DNA of 64,000 nucleotides. Source: Burkholderiaceae bacterium (lineage in GTDB: Bacteria; Pseudomonadota; Gammaproteobacteria; Burkholderiales; Burkholderiaceae_A). Numbering within the stretch: the stretch's first letter is position 1; every line of letters begins with the position of its first letter. The position numbers were made by a program, and so were the translations under genes. The stretch lies in contig JAGYIP010000008.1 of the NCBI GenBank assembly GCA_018402635.1, forward strand, positions 124,001 to 188,000, given 5' to 3'. Under the pieces are notes generated by a model, which was given only the letters and a program-made list of their open reading frames with translations, made no database searches and was not told the origin of the DNA. Of the stretch, positions 21,056-31,218 are shown piece by piece.

Positions 21056-21071
21056 AGCCCTTTCCTGGGCT
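21056..21071 (+). terminator. weak hairpin between fmt and htpX
   Basis: AGCCC-TTTCCT-GGGCT forms a five-pair stem with a six-base loop, followed by CCTTTTAATT. The T-run is short, so termination would be partial at best. It is the only hairpin I noticed in this 76-bp gap. Confidence 0.35.
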
Positions 21072-21094
21072 CCTTTTAATTAAGTGAGGAAACG

Positions 21095-21937
21095 ATGTTT
21101 AACTGGCTAAAGACAAGCATGCTTATGGCAGCAATTGTGGCCTTGTTCGCGCTTATTGGAAGCCTTATGGGTGGGCAGTCAGGCATGCTCATAGCCCTAA
21201 CCTTTGCCTTGGTAATGAACCTGGGTGCCTATTGGTTCTCAGACAAGCTCGTGCTTCGCATGTACAACGCCCGCGAGGTAGACGCCTTAACGGCACCCGA
21301 GCTCTACACCATGGTTGAAGACCTCGCCCGGTACGCAAACCTGCCTATGCCGAAGGTCTACATTATTGAGGAAGACTCACCCAATGCCTTTGCCACCGGC
21401 CGTAACCCTGACAATGCAGCAGTCGCGGCAACAACCGGTCTGTTACGACTTCTTACTGCGCGCGAGACGCGGGGCGTTATGGCGCACGAGCTTGCACACG
21501 TTATGCATCGAGACATTCTTATATCAACCGTCTCGGCCACCATGGCGGGCGCCATCTCTGCCCTGGCTAATTTCGCCCTGTTTTTCGGGGGCCGTGATGG
21601 CGGAGGCCGAGCCGTGAACCCTGTGGTGGGCATCTTAATTATGATTCTCGCGCCACTTGCTGCAAGCCTTATTCAGATGGCCATCTCGCGGGCACGTGAG
21701 TTCGAGGCCGATCGAGCAGGAGCGGAAATGTCCCAAGACCCCGAGGCGCTTGCCAGTGCTTTGCAGAAAATTGATCACTACGCTCGGGGCATGGCCTTTC
21801 CTGCGGCTGAACGGCATCCCGAGACCGCACAAATGATGATCATGAATCCGCTGTCAGGGCGCGGCATTGCCGGTTTGTTTTCAACCCACCCTTGCACGCA
21901 AGAGCGGGTTATGCGGCTTCGACAAATGACTTCATGA
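21095..21937 (+). CDS. htpX: membrane-bound zinc metalloprotease HtpX
   Basis: HtpX is an M48 family protease of the inner membrane that helps degrade misfolded membrane proteins, alongside FtsH. The 280-residue protein opens with two hydrophobic helices (about residues 5-24 and 31-48). The zinc motif HELAH lies at 131-135, with the downstream glutamate in [13 protein letters not shown], and two further hydrophobic segments occur between them. A GAGGA ribosome-binding site precedes the ATG. The last four bases, ATGA, also form the start of rsmB, so the genes are translationally coupled. This linkage to fmt and rsmB is common in Burkholderiales. Confidence 0.96.
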   Translation: MFNWLKTSMLMAAIVALFALIGSLMGGQSGMLIALTFALVMNLGAYWFSDKLVLRMYNAREVDALTAPELYTMVEDLARYANLPMPKVYIIEEDSPNAFATGRNPDNAAVAATTGLLRLLTARETRGVMAHELAHVMHRDILISTVSATMAGAISALANFALFFGGRDGGGRAVNPVVGILIMILAPLAASLIQMAISRAREFEADRAGAEMSQDPEALASALQKIDHYARGMAFPAAERHPETAQMMIMNPLSGRGIAGLFSTHPCTQERVMRLRQMTS

Positions 21938-23244
21938 CCACAAGCCCAGAGCGTCAAAGCCCCTTGTGGCAGCTTATGCTCTGGGCTGCAGACGGTCTTA
22001 AAAGTCGTCTTTCAAGCCATACAAGCTCCGGGGATAGCCAAGAGACTGCCTCGCGTTTGCATGTGCCGCAGCATGCCCGTGCGGCAGTGCTCGACCTGCA
22101 AGCCCATGGGATACGAGCACTTGGTCTTACGCAGGCGCATCTAACCCGTTTCTCGCGAGGCCCGACCTCGGAGGCCTTGCGTTTTCTTCTTGCAGTAAGT
22201 CTTGGGGCATTGCGACGGTCTTACCGCCCAGACTATGTGGTGGTTGATCAGACGGTTGAGGCCTGTGAACGGCTTTCGCATCGCTCAAAGGGCTTTGTCA
22301 ATGCCTTTCTGCGCTCGGTAATTGGAGGCAAGTCAGGCATCGAAGAAAAGGCGCAGGAGGTTCTCTGCAATGCCCCCCTGTGGTGGCGACAACGCCTGGC
22401 TCAAGCGGGCCTGATTGATGTCTATGCCCAGACCTGTCTTTTGCCTCCGGTCTTTTGTCTGCGCTACCTGGGGTCCGATGACCATAAAGGCTCATGGCAG
22501 AGGCAGCTTCATGCCCTTGGCCTTCGTACTCATTGGCAAGGCCCTAGAACCGTCTGGCTTGCGCCTGCCCGCCCTGTTCAAGACATTCCTGGCTATCCCG
22601 AGGGACTCTTTCGTGTTCAAGACGCCTCAGCCCAGCGTCTTAGCGAACTGATTGACGCTGAGGCGGCGCAATCCCTGGATGTGCTTGATGCCTGTGCCGC
22701 TCCGGGCGGCAAGACCTTTCTTTTGGCCGAACACCCCTTTCGAAGCCTTTGGGCCATGGATCGGTCTGAGCAGCGGCTTGATCGTCTCGCCAAAGAGGTT
22801 GAGAGGCTCGCGCCAAGGCTTAAGGCCTTGCCTTCTGTGGCGACGCACTGCATTGCACAGACCCCCTGGCCTGAAGGCTGTCCGCAGCAGTTTGATCTTA
22901 TTGTTCTCGATGCACCCTGCTCGGGCTCGGGCGTTGTTCGTCGCCATCCTGAGATTCCCTGGCGTCAGACCCCTCGCCTGCTTGCAGAACTCGTTCAGAC
23001 CCAGGCCAAGCTCTTGTCGAGCCTCTGGGACCGGCTTCGTCCTGGTGGTAAGCTCATCTACATTACCTGCTCGGTATTTCCAGAAGAAGGCGAAGAGCAG
23101 ATTAGAAATTTTATGTTGGCACAGAAGAACTGCCATCGGCTTTCGGCACCAGGCCTCATTCTGCCTAGCCATCGAGAGTACGAGGGTGTGCCAACTGGAG
23201 AAGACGGGTTTTTTTATGCTCGATTGGCAAAAACGCCGCCTTAA
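21934..23244 (+). CDS. rsmB: 16S rRNA m5C967 methyltransferase
   Basis: RsmB (Sun/Fmu) methylates C5 of C967 in 16S rRNA. The start is taken at the ATG at 21934, which shares ATGA with the htpX stop and gives 436 residues; the frame is open 42 bp further but only inside htpX. An N-terminal NusB-like RNA-binding domain (about 35-160) precedes the methyltransferase domain, with the SAM motif [11 protein letters not shown], the release cysteine Cys329 in DAPCSGSG and the catalytic Cys379 in ITCSVFPEE. The end overlaps the next gene by 29 bp. Confidence 0.96.
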   Translation: MTTSPERQSPLWQLMLWAADGLKSRLSSHTSSGDSQETASRLHVPQHARAAVLDLQAHGIRALGLTQAHLTRFSRGPTSEALRFLLAVSLGALRRSYRPDYVVVDQTVEACERLSHRSKGFVNAFLRSVIGGKSGIEEKAQEVLCNAPLWWRQRLAQAGLIDVYAQTCLLPPVFCLRYLGSDDHKGSWQRQLHALGLRTHWQGPRTVWLAPARPVQDIPGYPEGLFRVQDASAQRLSELIDAEAAQSLDVLDACAAPGGKTFLLAEHPFRSLWAMDRSEQRLDRLAKEVERLAPRLKALPSVATHCIAQTPWPEGCPQQFDLIVLDAPCSGSGVVRRHPEIPWRQTPRLLAELVQTQAKLLSSLWDRLRPGGKLIYITCSVFPEEGEEQIRNFMLAQKNCHRLSAPGLILPSHREYEGVPTGEDGFFYARLAKTPP

Positions 23245-23881
23245 AGAGCCCTGGGGAGTAAGCGGTCTGCGGGCTCGTATTGGTTTGTATTGCAGGTGCA
23301 CGGCCTTTCTGCTGGTTGCTGCATTCATTGGCGCAGGGCTTGCGTCATGGCCCACTAAAACCCGGGCGACAGAGCCAGCACCGCCCTCCCTTAACGTTAC
23401 AGACCCTCGCCTCCAGAGAGATCTTGCTGGCCATTGGGTTTTAAAGGGCGGAGTCAGTGTCTCTTTAAGTCCTGCACTTATTGCTGCCATCGAGCGTGGC
23501 GTCTCGCTCGAGTTTGAGTCTATTTTTCGTGCCAGGCAAACCCGCTGGGGGTTTGTAAAAAGACTTGTGTATGAGGAAAAGAGGGTGGCAAGACTTCAGT
23601 TTCAGCCGCTCACGCGACTGTTTTATGTTTTCAAAGGGGACTTGCCGGTTCAGGCTTTTGATGACCTCACAAAGGCCTTAAGGGCCTGTCTGGTGGTGAC
23701 GGACTGGAGGGTGGCCTCCTCGGAGCAGGTTTTTGAAGGCCTTGAGCTAAGCCTAAGACTTAGGCTTGATGAAAACGCCCTGCCAAAGCCTTTGCTTATT
23801 GGTGCGCTCACCACGGCCGACTATCAACTTGCTACGGGGTGGCTAAGGGTTGATTATCGCCACGAGGCCTTGCCGCCATGA
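23216..23881 (+). CDS. DUF4390 family exported protein
   Basis: This 221-residue protein is a member of the uncharacterised DUF4390 family, which in Betaproteobacteria sits between rsmB and an ntrY-like kinase, as here. The ATG at 23216 overlaps the end of rsmB by 29 bp. A basic N-terminus is followed by a hydrophobic segment near residues 24-42 (CTAFLLVAAFIGAGLAS) that looks like a signal or membrane anchor. The remainder is a beta-rich domain with the FVKRLVYEEKRVARLQFQPL region typical of the family. The end overlaps the next start by 4 bp (ATGA). The function is unknown; co-transcription suggests a link to the kinase. Confidence 0.85.
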   Translation: MLDWQKRRLKEPWGVSGLRARIGLYCRCTAFLLVAAFIGAGLASWPTKTRATEPAPPSLNVTDPRLQRDLAGHWVLKGGVSVSLSPALIAAIERGVSLEFESIFRARQTRWGFVKRLVYEEKRVARLQFQPLTRLFYVFKGDLPVQAFDDLTKALRACLVVTDWRVASSEQVFEGLELSLRLRLDENALPKPLLIGALTTADYQLATGWLRVDYRHEALPP

Positions 23882-26146
23882 GCCTTACCCTACGACTATC
23901 CCTTCTGCTTGCCGTTTTAATGGGCGGCGCATTTCTTGCGCTTTTGTCGCAGGCCTCCGAGAGCGAGTCAAGGCTCGATGGCTTTTTTTCATGGCTATTG
24001 ACCGCCAATATTTTTGTGGTGGGTGCAATGGCCGTCCTTGCTGTTCTCGTTATTGTGAGGGCTGTTAGGAGGGTTCGTAACAAGGTGTTTGGATCGAGGC
24101 TAATGATTCGCCTTGCTCTTGCCTTCGCAGTGATGGGGATTGTTCCCGTTGTGCTTGTCTCTTTGGCCTCGGTGCAGTTTCTGGCTCGCTCCGATTGACT
24201 CCTGGTTTTCTGAAAGCGTAGAGTCTGCGCTTGATTCAGGGCGTTCTCTGGGCCGCGCCACCGTCGAGGCCATTCAGGCCGAGACCATTCTCCAGGCTCG
24301 ACGCCTGGCCGTTGTCTTGGAATCGGTTTCTGATGAAGAGCTCTCAGCGGTGGTCTCTACTGCCACCTCAGGCCGCGAGGGCTTAGAGGTCTTGGTTCTT
24401 AATCTTAAAGGGCAGGTGCTTGCCGTTCAGAGCAGCTCTTTGTTTCAGCTCCTGCCCGACGTACCGGATGCAGAGCTTATTGAAAAGGCGCGCGCCGCAC
24501 GCCAGTTGGTCATGATTGAGCCTATCGCGGGAGCGCCCCCGTGGGCTCTGCAGGTTCGTGCCCTGGTCTTGTCGATTCGACCCGAACCGGGCCTTAGCCA
24601 GGTACGAATGGTTCAATGGAAGGAGCCGATTCCCCAGGTCTTAGCAGAGAGCATTTATTCCTTGAACGAGGGCTTTACCGACTACCAGCAGCTGAGCTTA
24701 GGCAAGGAAGGCATTCGAAAAATTTACGGCGTGACCCTAAGCCTTGCGCTTTTATTGGCGGGTTTTTCTGCCGTGCTCATGGCCGTGCTTTTAAGTGGCT
24801 GGCTTTCTGGCCCGCTGCGCTCCCTTGAAAAGGCAACCAAGGCCGTGGGCTCGGGCGACTATCGTGCTATTCGCGAGGACACAACCGACCATGAACTCAA
24901 TGACCTGGTTCGCTCTTTTAACGAGATGACGCGCCAGCTGCTTGAGGCACAGAGCCTTGCCCGCGAGAACCAGCAAAAGACCGAGGCCGCTCGGGAGTTT
25001 TTATCGCAGGTTCTGTCGCACATATCGGCGGGTGTCCTGGTTTTTGATGCCCAGTGGCGGTTGTTGCAGTTCAACCAGGCTGCCCAGCGGCTTTTGGGCA
25101 AGGAGCTTGGCCCCAGTCTGCTGAGGTCAAACTTCTATGAGATCTGGCCCGACGAGCAGATTAAGTCTCTTATGCAGGCCCTTGACCTGGCTTTGGAGTC
25201 GCAGGAGCAGCTTGAGTTTTCTCAGGGCGCTGGGCTTGCCACCTTCGTGGTAAGTGGCACCCGTCTTCCTGAGCATTCCGGCCAGGAGGCAGGGCCAAGC
25301 TTCATTGTTGTCTTTGACGATGTCACAGGCCTTATATCGGCCGAGCGGGCTCGGGCCTGGGCTGAAATGGCGCGGCGCATGGCCCATGAAATTAAAAACC
25401 CTTTAACTCCTATCCAACTGTCTGCTGAGCGTTTGCAGCTCAAGCTCACCGACCGGCTTGCTGATGAAGATCGCGAGCTACTGCAGCGGTCATGCAACAC
25501 CATCGTGGATCAGGTTCATGGCCTTAAAACCATGGTCGATGAGTTTCGAAACTACGCGCGCCTTCCGAGCGCAAACCCAGAGCGACTGAACCTATCCAGT
25601 CTTATCTCTGAGGTGATGCCTTTGTACGTCTCGGACCCTCGTATAGAACTTACCCAGACCGATGAGTGCTGGGTCTGGGCAGACCGGGGGCAGCTTATAC
25701 AGATCCTTCATAACCTTGTGCAGAACGCGCAAGATGCCTGTTCCTCGCCGGGATTTCTCTCTGCAGACTCATCAATCTCTGCCGCTCCTCATGAGGAAGA
25801 AAAAAAGCCTAAAATAAAAATTGGTTGCAAAAAATTGACATCTCCAAAGGAGTCTCGTTGCTTGTTAATTGTTGAAGACAATGGCCCGGGAATTCCGCCC
25901 GACATGCTTACTCGTTTGTTTGAACCCTATGTGACAACAAAGCCAAAGGGCACTGGCTTGGGCTTAGCTATTGTGAAAAAAATAGCCGAAGAGAACCGGG
26001 CAGATATTCGACTCGAAAATTACTTTGACGCCTCCGGCAAGGTTTTAGGAGCAAAGGCGGTCTTAACCCTACCCATCTACTCCAAGTCATCCTCAGCGCC
26101 TGCAAAGCCTGAGGCTGACTTCAATAAAGGCCTTAGCGATGTCTGA
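23878..26146 (+). CDS. NtrY-type sensor histidine kinase, reading frame broken by a 1-base insertion
   Basis: The protein is an inner-membrane histidine kinase of the NtrY type. The frame from 23878 stops at 24198, and the rest is read in another frame from about 24193. Removing one C of the CC at 24191-24192 turns SD-stop into SIDSWF, the family's usual text, and yields one 755-residue protein. It has three or four N-terminal membrane helices, a periplasmic region, HAMP (about 295-350), PAS (about 370-480), H-box MAHEIKNPLTP with His503 in repaired numbering, N-box NLVQNAQDA and G-boxes DNGPGIPP and GTGLGLAI. It overlaps the response-regulator gene by 8 bp. The break is probably a sequencing error. 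Confidence 0.9.
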
Positions 26147-26828
26147 TATTTTGATTGTTGATGATGAGCTTGGCGTTCGTGAGCTTTTGCTTGAGGTGCT
26201 TGAGGATGAAGGCCATAGCGTCACCCTTGCAAACAATGCGGCACAGGCCCGTCAGGCCCGGTCAGGCCAGGCCTACGACCTTGTCCTTTTGGACATATGG
26301 ATGCCCGACACCGACGGGGTGACCCTGCTTAAAGAGTGGTCAGCCCAAGGGCTGCTTACCATGCCCGTCGTCATGATGTCTGGCCATGCCACGATCGATA
26401 CGGCCGTTGAAGCCACCCGAATTGGAGCCTTCGATTTTCTCGAAAAGCCCATTGCGCTGGCCAAGCTTTTAAAAACCGTTGAGACCGCCCTGGCCCGAGC
26501 GCAGGCTCAAAAAGCCTGGAAACAGGCCCTTGAAAGCGCCAAGCCACAGTCCTCGGCCCAGCTTATTGACCCGGCCGAAGAAGAGGAAGAAGTTCGGCCC
26601 GAAGACCTGGCCGAGCAAGCCCTTTTAGCCATCTCCCTCGATCAGCCTCTGCGCGAGGCACGGGATGCCTTTGAAAGGGTTTACCTTGAGTATCAGCTCT
26701 CCAAACAAGGGGGAAGCATGACCCGGCTTGCTGAGCAGTCGGGCCTTGAGCGCACACACCTGTATCGAAAGCTTAAGCAGCTGGGCATGGATACGGTTCG
26801 CTCAAGTGCGCGTAAAACCCTTGCATGA
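26139..26828 (+). CDS. NtrX-like response regulator without an AAA+ domain (receiver plus Fis-type HTH)
   Basis: The 229-residue regulator has an N-terminal receiver with acidic pocket Asp8-Asp9, phosphoacceptor Asp52 (LLDIWMPD) and EKPI after the final strand. A charged linker rich in Glu follows (about 135-165), then a C-terminal Fis-type helix-turn-helix (GGSMTRLAEQSGLERTHLYRKL). Full NtrX or NtrC proteins carry a central sigma-54-activating AAA+ domain of about 240 residues; here it is absent, with no GAFTGA or Walker motifs. It therefore probably acts as a conventional DNA-binding regulator. It is co-expressed with the kinase (8-bp overlap) and trkA (4-bp overlap), so potassium uptake is a likely target (inference). 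Confidence 0.88.
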   Translation: MSDILIVDDELGVRELLLEVLEDEGHSVTLANNAAQARQARSGQAYDLVLLDIWMPDTDGVTLLKEWSAQGLLTMPVVMMSGHATIDTAVEATRIGAFDFLEKPIALAKLLKTVETALARAQAQKAWKQALESAKPQSSAQLIDPAEEEEEVRPEDLAEQALLAISLDQPLREARDAFERVYLEYQLSKQGGSMTRLAEQSGLERTHLYRKLKQLGMDTVRSSARKTLA

Positions 26829-28213
26829 GAATCCTTATTCTTGGGGCGGGCCGGGTTGGCGCAGGCCTTGCTGAGCTGCTGGTGCAAGAGCGCAACGACA
26901 TTACGGTTGTTGATACCGACTCCGATTCACTGGCAACTCTGCAAGAGCGTTTTGATTTAAGAACCGTCCAGGGGTCGGCCACCAGTCTTTCGGTGCTTCA
27001 GTCGGCGGGTATTGAAGATACCGACATTCTTATTGCCGTCACAGCGCAAGACGAAATTAATCTCGTTGCCTGTCAGGTTGCGCATCGTTGCTTTAACGTA
27101 CCGCAACGTATTGCAAGGGTTCGATCCCCGCAGTGGACTCAAAACCCGCAGCTTTTATCAACCGAGGGCTTTGCTGTTGATGTTGCCATTAGCCCTGAGG
27201 CCACCATCACCGACTATCTAACCCGGCTTATCGAGATACCCGAGGCGCTGCAGGTGCTTGACTTTGCCAACGGGCGTGTGGGCCTGCTTGCTGTTCGTGC
27301 TGATGCCAAAAGCCCATTGGCCTATCGTCCCCTCAAAGAGCTTCGTCAGCACCTGCCCAATGTCGACTGTCGGGTGGTCGCGGTCTTTCGTGAGGGCAAA
27401 GCCATTCTGCCTCGCGGTGATACCCGTATTGAGCCCGATGATGAAGTCTTTTTTGTCGCTGCGGCCGAACATATTCATCTGGTGACGCAAGAACTGCATC
27501 AGCTTGATGAGCCTGTTCGCAGGGTCATGATTGTTGGTGGAGGCAATATTGGTCAGCGGCTTGCTCAGGCCATCTCTCACAAAATTCTTCCGAAAATCAT
27601 TGAGGGCAATCAGCGCCGATGTGAAATGCTTGCTCAAGAACTAAACGGCAAGGCGCTTGTTCTGCATGGTGATGCCACCGATGAAACCCTTTTGGAAGAG
27701 GAAAACGTCGCCGGGATGGACCTGTTTCTGGCGCTCACCAACGATGATGAAAATAATATTATGTCGGCCCTGCTTGCTAAGCGACTCGGTGCTCGGCGAG
27801 TGGTGGCCTTAATTAATCGTAAGGCCTATGCCGAGCTTATGGAGGGCGGAGGTATCGACATTGCCCTTACTCCTTCGCACACCACCCTTGGTGCCTTACT
27901 GAAGTATGTGCGCAGAGGCGATGTATCAGTGGTTCACAGCCTTCGGCGCGGGGCAGCCGAGGCACTTGAACTTGTCGCCCATGGCGATTCAAAAACATCA
28001 AAGGTTGTGGGCCGACGCATTGACGAGGTGAACTTACCGGCAGGCGCGTCCATTGGCGCAATAGTTCGTGGTCATGGGCCAGATGCCCAGGTCATCATGG
28101 GCCATCACGATGTGCTGATTGAGCCCGATGACCATCTTATTGTGTTTGTGACCAACCGAAAGATCATACCGAAAATGGAGAAGCTCTTTCAGGTGGCAGC
28201 GGGCTTTTTCTAA
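26825..28213 (+). CDS. trkA: Trk potassium uptake regulator TrkA
   Basis: TrkA is the cytoplasmic NAD(H)-binding regulator that gates the TrkH potassium channel. The 462 residues contain two RCK units. The first begins MRILILGAGRVGAGLAEL and the second RRVMIVGGGNIGQRLAQ near residue 233, each followed by a TrkA-C domain. Both nucleotide-binding glycine motifs are intact. The start shares ATGA with the preceding regulator, and the stop shares its last A with the trkH ATG. The tight spacing implies one transcript from the DUF4390 gene through trkH. Confidence 0.96.
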   Translation: MRILILGAGRVGAGLAELLVQERNDITVVDTDSDSLATLQERFDLRTVQGSATSLSVLQSAGIEDTDILIAVTAQDEINLVACQVAHRCFNVPQRIARVRSPQWTQNPQLLSTEGFAVDVAISPEATITDYLTRLIEIPEALQVLDFANGRVGLLAVRADAKSPLAYRPLKELRQHLPNVDCRVVAVFREGKAILPRGDTRIEPDDEVFFVAAAEHIHLVTQELHQLDEPVRRVMIVGGGNIGQRLAQAISHKILPKIIEGNQRRCEMLAQELNGKALVLHGDATDETLLEEENVAGMDLFLALTNDDENNIMSALLAKRLGARRVVALINRKAYAELMEGGGIDIALTPSHTTLGALLKYVRRGDVSVVHSLRRGAAEALELVAHGDSKTSKVVGRRIDEVNLPAGASIGAIVRGHGPDAQVIMGHHDVLIEPDDHLIVFVTNRKIIPKMEKLFQVAAGFF

Positions 28214-29685
28214 TGCAATTCGCTCGACCTAACTCGGCCTGGATCGTACTTCACATTCTTTCTGTTCTTGTTGGTCTTTTTGGGCTTGCTTTTCTTGTGC
28301 CCATAGGCTTTGCCATTGGCATGGACGACGGTGGCCTAGAGGCTTTTGTAAAAGCCGGGCTTTTAACCTCTGGCCTGGGCTTCTCATTGGCCTACCTTAC
28401 ACGGACTCCAAATAAAGACCTAAGGCCCCGCGATGGCTTCTTACTGGTGGTTTTGGTCTGGCTTGTACTTGCTTTATTTGCGAGCCTGCCTCTTTACTTT
28501 CATTTCCCAGAACTACGATTTAGCCAGGCCTTTTTTGAAGGAATCTCGGCACTAACAACCACCGGTGCAACCGTGTTGGTGGGCCTTGACACCATGCCGT
28601 CTTCGATTCTTATCTGGCGAAGCCTTCTTCAATGGTTTGGCGGTATGGGAATCATTATTCTTGCTGTTGCCATTCTGCCCCTCTTGGGCGTGGGTGGTAT
28701 GCAAATGTTTAAGGCGGAGTTCTCGGGCCCATCCAAAGATGCCAAGCTAACCCCGCGCATTACAGAGACCGCCAAGGCGCTCTGGGGCATCTATTTGTTT
28801 CTCTCGGTGTGTTGCTTTACCGGCTACTGGCTTGCTGGCATGTCTTGGTTTGATGCGCTCATTCATACGGGCACCACCGTAAGCATTGGAGGCTTATCGA
28901 GCCATGATGCAAGCCTTGGCTATTTTAATGACCCTGTTATTGAGACGGTGGCCATCACCTTTATGCTTCTTTCAGGCATTAATTTTGTGATGCATTTTTC
29001 TGCCTTAAAGAACCGATCGGTTCGTCCATACCTGGGCTGCCCCGAGGCTAAATTCTTTCTTTTTTCCGTTGCCTTTGGCGTTATTGTGGTCTGGCTGACC
29101 TTGTGGGGCCATGGTGTCTACGAAACGGCCATGGAGGCCTTCCGGATGGCCGCATTCAATGTGGTTGCCATTGCCACCACAACGGGCTATGCAACAGCAG
29201 ACTATGGAAGCTGGCCGGCCTACGCACCCTGGCTCATGATCTTCTTGTGTGCCTTCTCGACGAGCTCGGGCTCAACCGGGGGTGGCATTAAAATGATTCG
29301 GCTCGTTATTATGGCTAAGCTTGCCCAGCGCGAACTGCTACGAATTATTCACCCCCGTTCCGTTCAACTTGTGCAGCTGGGGTCTTCATCGGTATCGCAG
29401 TCGGTGGTCTTTGCGGTCTTAGCCTATATGTTGGCCTATGGCGCTACGGTGATGGTGGCGACCTTTTTGTTGTTGCTCTCGGGAATGAACGACATTACGG
29501 CAATAAGTGCTGTTTTGGCCTGTATTAATAACCTGGGGCCCGGTTTAAACGAGGTTGGACCCGCAGGCAACTATGCTGGCCTTACGAACTTCCAGCTCTG
29601 GGTTTTAACCATCACAATGCTCATGGGCCGGCTGGAACTTCTTACCGTTATTGTCCTTCTTGTGCCGGCCTTCTGGCGAAGCTAG
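28213..29685 (+). CDS. trkH: Trk potassium transporter subunit TrkH
   Basis: TrkH is the membrane channel subunit of the Trk potassium uptake system. The 490-residue protein has about ten to twelve hydrophobic helices. The four pseudo-repeated selectivity-filter loops are visible as [28 protein letters not shown] and [11 protein letters not shown]. TrkA is directly upstream, overlapping by one base. The gene ends in CTAG at 29682-29685, which is also the reverse-strand stop of the next gene, so there is no space for a terminator between them. Confidence 0.96.
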   Translation: MQFARPNSAWIVLHILSVLVGLFGLAFLVPIGFAIGMDDGGLEAFVKAGLLTSGLGFSLAYLTRTPNKDLRPRDGFLLVVLVWLVLALFASLPLYFHFPELRFSQAFFEGISALTTTGATVLVGLDTMPSSILIWRSLLQWFGGMGIIILAVAILPLLGVGGMQMFKAEFSGPSKDAKLTPRITETAKALWGIYLFLSVCCFTGYWLAGMSWFDALIHTGTTVSIGGLSSHDASLGYFNDPVIETVAITFMLLSGINFVMHFSALKNRSVRPYLGCPEAKFFLFSVAFGVIVVWLTLWGHGVYETAMEAFRMAAFNVVAIATTTGYATADYGSWPAYAPWLMIFLCAFSTSSGSTGGGIKMIRLVIMAKLAQRELLRIIHPRSVQLVQLGSSSVSQSVVFAVLAYMLAYGATVMVATFLLLLSGMNDITAISAVLACINNLGPGLNEVGPAGNYAGLTNFQLWVLTITMLMGRLELLTVIVLLVPAFWRS

Positions 29686-30533
29686 TTGTAGTCGTAAAAC
29701 CCTTTTTTAGTTTTTCGCCCAAGCCGACCCGCATCGACCATCTCTTTAAGAAGGGGTGCGGGCCTGTACTTGGGGTCTTCAAAGTGGTCTGACAGAACGT
29801 TCATGACCGCAAGCAGCACATCAAGTCCAACAAGGTCTGCAAGGGCTAAAGGCCCAATGGGGTGATTGCATCCAAACTTCATGCCGTCATCAATTTCTTG
29901 GGCGCTGGCTAGGCCCTCGGCATAAACGAATATGGCTTCGTTAATCATTGGGCAGAGGATGCGGTTGACAACAAAGCCAGCACTGTTTTTTACGCGAATG
30001 GGCGACTTCCCAAGAAACTCGGCTATTGCCACAACACGATTGGTGGTGGCTGCATCGGTCTGCAGGCCTTCAATCACTTCAACCAGCGGCATCATGGGCA
30101 CCGGGTTAAAAAAGTGCATTCCAATGAACTGACCCGGCCTTGCCATCTGCCTTGCAAGGCGAGTGATGGAAATGGAGGAGGTGTTTGTGGCCACGATGGC
30201 ATTCTCACTGGCGATGGCAGAAAGGCCTTGAAGAATTTTTACCTTAATGGGCTCGTTCTCGGTTGCGGCTTCAATGAACAATTCGGATGAACTTAGTGCG
30301 CTTACGTCGGTATGAATGGTGATGCAGGAAAGCGCCTTGTCTTTCTGTTCAGAGCTAAGTACTTCTTTTTTAATAAGACGGTCAAGTGACCCTGAGATGG
30401 TCTTGACCGCGCGGTCAAGGGCCTGGGCATCAAGGTCTTGCAGGGTTACCTGCACGCCCTTGGTGGCAAAGGCCTGGGCAATGCCGCTGCCCATGGTTCC
30501 TGCCCCAATAATTCCGACGTTCTTAATGGTCAT
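29682..30533 (-). CDS. 3-hydroxybutyryl-CoA dehydrogenase
   Basis: The enzyme interconverts 3-hydroxyacyl-CoA and 3-oxoacyl-CoA with NAD(P). The 283 residues have the N-terminal dinucleotide motif GAGTMGSG (10-17), the catalytic histidine in [16 protein letters not shown] and the C-terminal all-helical domain ending [11 protein letters not shown], the hallmark of the short monofunctional family (Hbd/PaaH type). The chain-length preference is not evident. It lies 34 bp downstream of metW on the same strand and may be read through from metX-metW, although there is no obvious metabolic link. Its stop overlaps the trkH stop by 4 bp. Confidence 0.92.
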   Translation of the reverse strand: MTIKNVGIIGAGTMGSGIAQAFATKGVQVTLQDLDAQALDRAVKTISGSLDRLIKKEVLSSEQKDKALSCITIHTDVSALSSSELFIEAATENEPIKVKILQGLSAIASENAIVATNTSSISITRLARQMARPGQFIGMHFFNPVPMMPLVEVIEGLQTDAATTNRVVAIAEFLGKSPIRVKNSAGFVVNRILCPMINEAIFVYAEGLASAQEIDDGMKFGCNHPIGPLALADLVGLDVLLAVMNVLSDHFEDPKYRPAPLLKEMVDAGRLGRKTKKGFYDYN

Positions 30534-30567
30534 GGCGCTCTCCCGACTTGTTTAGTTGAATGGTGAA

Positions 30568-31218
30568 TTACTGAAAGCTGTAAAGGGCAAGCGTGCAGCG
30601 CAGGTTGGGCCATCGCCTAACCTCAAACACCTTCCCGTCTCGATCCTCGGCCAGGTAGGCATGTTGGTCTATGGAAAACCCCAGCTTTGCAAGCAGCCGC
30701 TCAAAGTCTTGTGTGGTGGCGAAATGGTGGTTGGGCGTGTCATACCACTGGTAGGGAAGCCGCTTGTTCACTGGCATTAGCCCTTTTGCAAGTGAAACGA
30801 TATGCGACCAATGCCCAAAGTTTGGAATGCTAACGATGCAGCGCTTGCCAAGCTGACGCATTTCTTTGAGAACCATCTCTGTTTCGTGGGTTGCCTGAAG
30901 CGCCTGCGAGAGCACCACAACATCGAACTGATTCATCGAGAAAAGGCTTAGCCCTGCGTCAATGTTGGTCTGAATAACATTAACGCCCTTTGCCAGGCAT
31001 ACCAGGACGTTGTTATGGTCAATTTCTCCGCCATAGCCGCTGCAGGCTTTGTTTGTTTGCAGCCATGCCAAAAGCTCGCCCTCTCCGCATCCAAGGTCAA
31101 GAACCTTCGAGCCTTCAGCAATCCACTGGGCAATCACCTGAAGATCGGGCCGCAAAACGATGTCTGGCCGTTTGTCTTCGGCTGCTCTTGTGAGGTTGCT
31201 ACCGGAGCTCATTGGCAA
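30568..31218 (-). CDS. metW: methionine biosynthesis protein MetW
   Basis: MetW is a small methyltransferase-like protein nearly always encoded directly after metX in Betaproteobacteria and needed there for methionine synthesis, probably through interaction with MetX (family knowledge). The 216 residues contain the SAM-type glycine motif [12 protein letters not shown] and the family-specific [11 protein letters not shown] and [13 protein letters not shown]. The ATG used overlaps metX by 20 bp; a second ATG two codons later is equally possible. It is followed by the 3-hydroxyacyl-CoA dehydrogenase. Confidence 0.95.
   Translation of the reverse strand: MPMSSGSNLTRAAEDKRPDIVLRPDLQVIAQWIAEGSKVLDLGCGEGELLAWLQTNKACSGYGGEIDHNNVLVCLAKGVNVIQTNIDAGLSLFSMNQFDVVVLSQALQATHETEMVLKEMRQLGKRCIVSIPNFGHWSHIVSLAKGLMPVNKRLPYQWYDTPNHHFATTQDFERLLAKLGFSIDQHAYLAEDRDGKVFEVRRWPNLRCTLALYSFQ

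Noticed and set aside
22652-23215. Long 5' extension of the DUF4390 reading frame through rsmB
   Set aside because: The extension is out-of-frame rsmB sequence; the family similarity and signal segment begin after the ATG at 23216.
22627-23490. 287-codon open frame on the minus strand across rsmB
   Set aside because: It is antisense to well-supported rsmB and DUF4390 coding sequence and has no recognisable protein features; such long shadows are common at this GC content.
27116-27132. GGTTCGATCCCC, which looks like a tRNA T-loop
   Set aside because: It lies inside trkA in frame (RVRSPQW) and there is no acceptor, D or anticodon arm around it.
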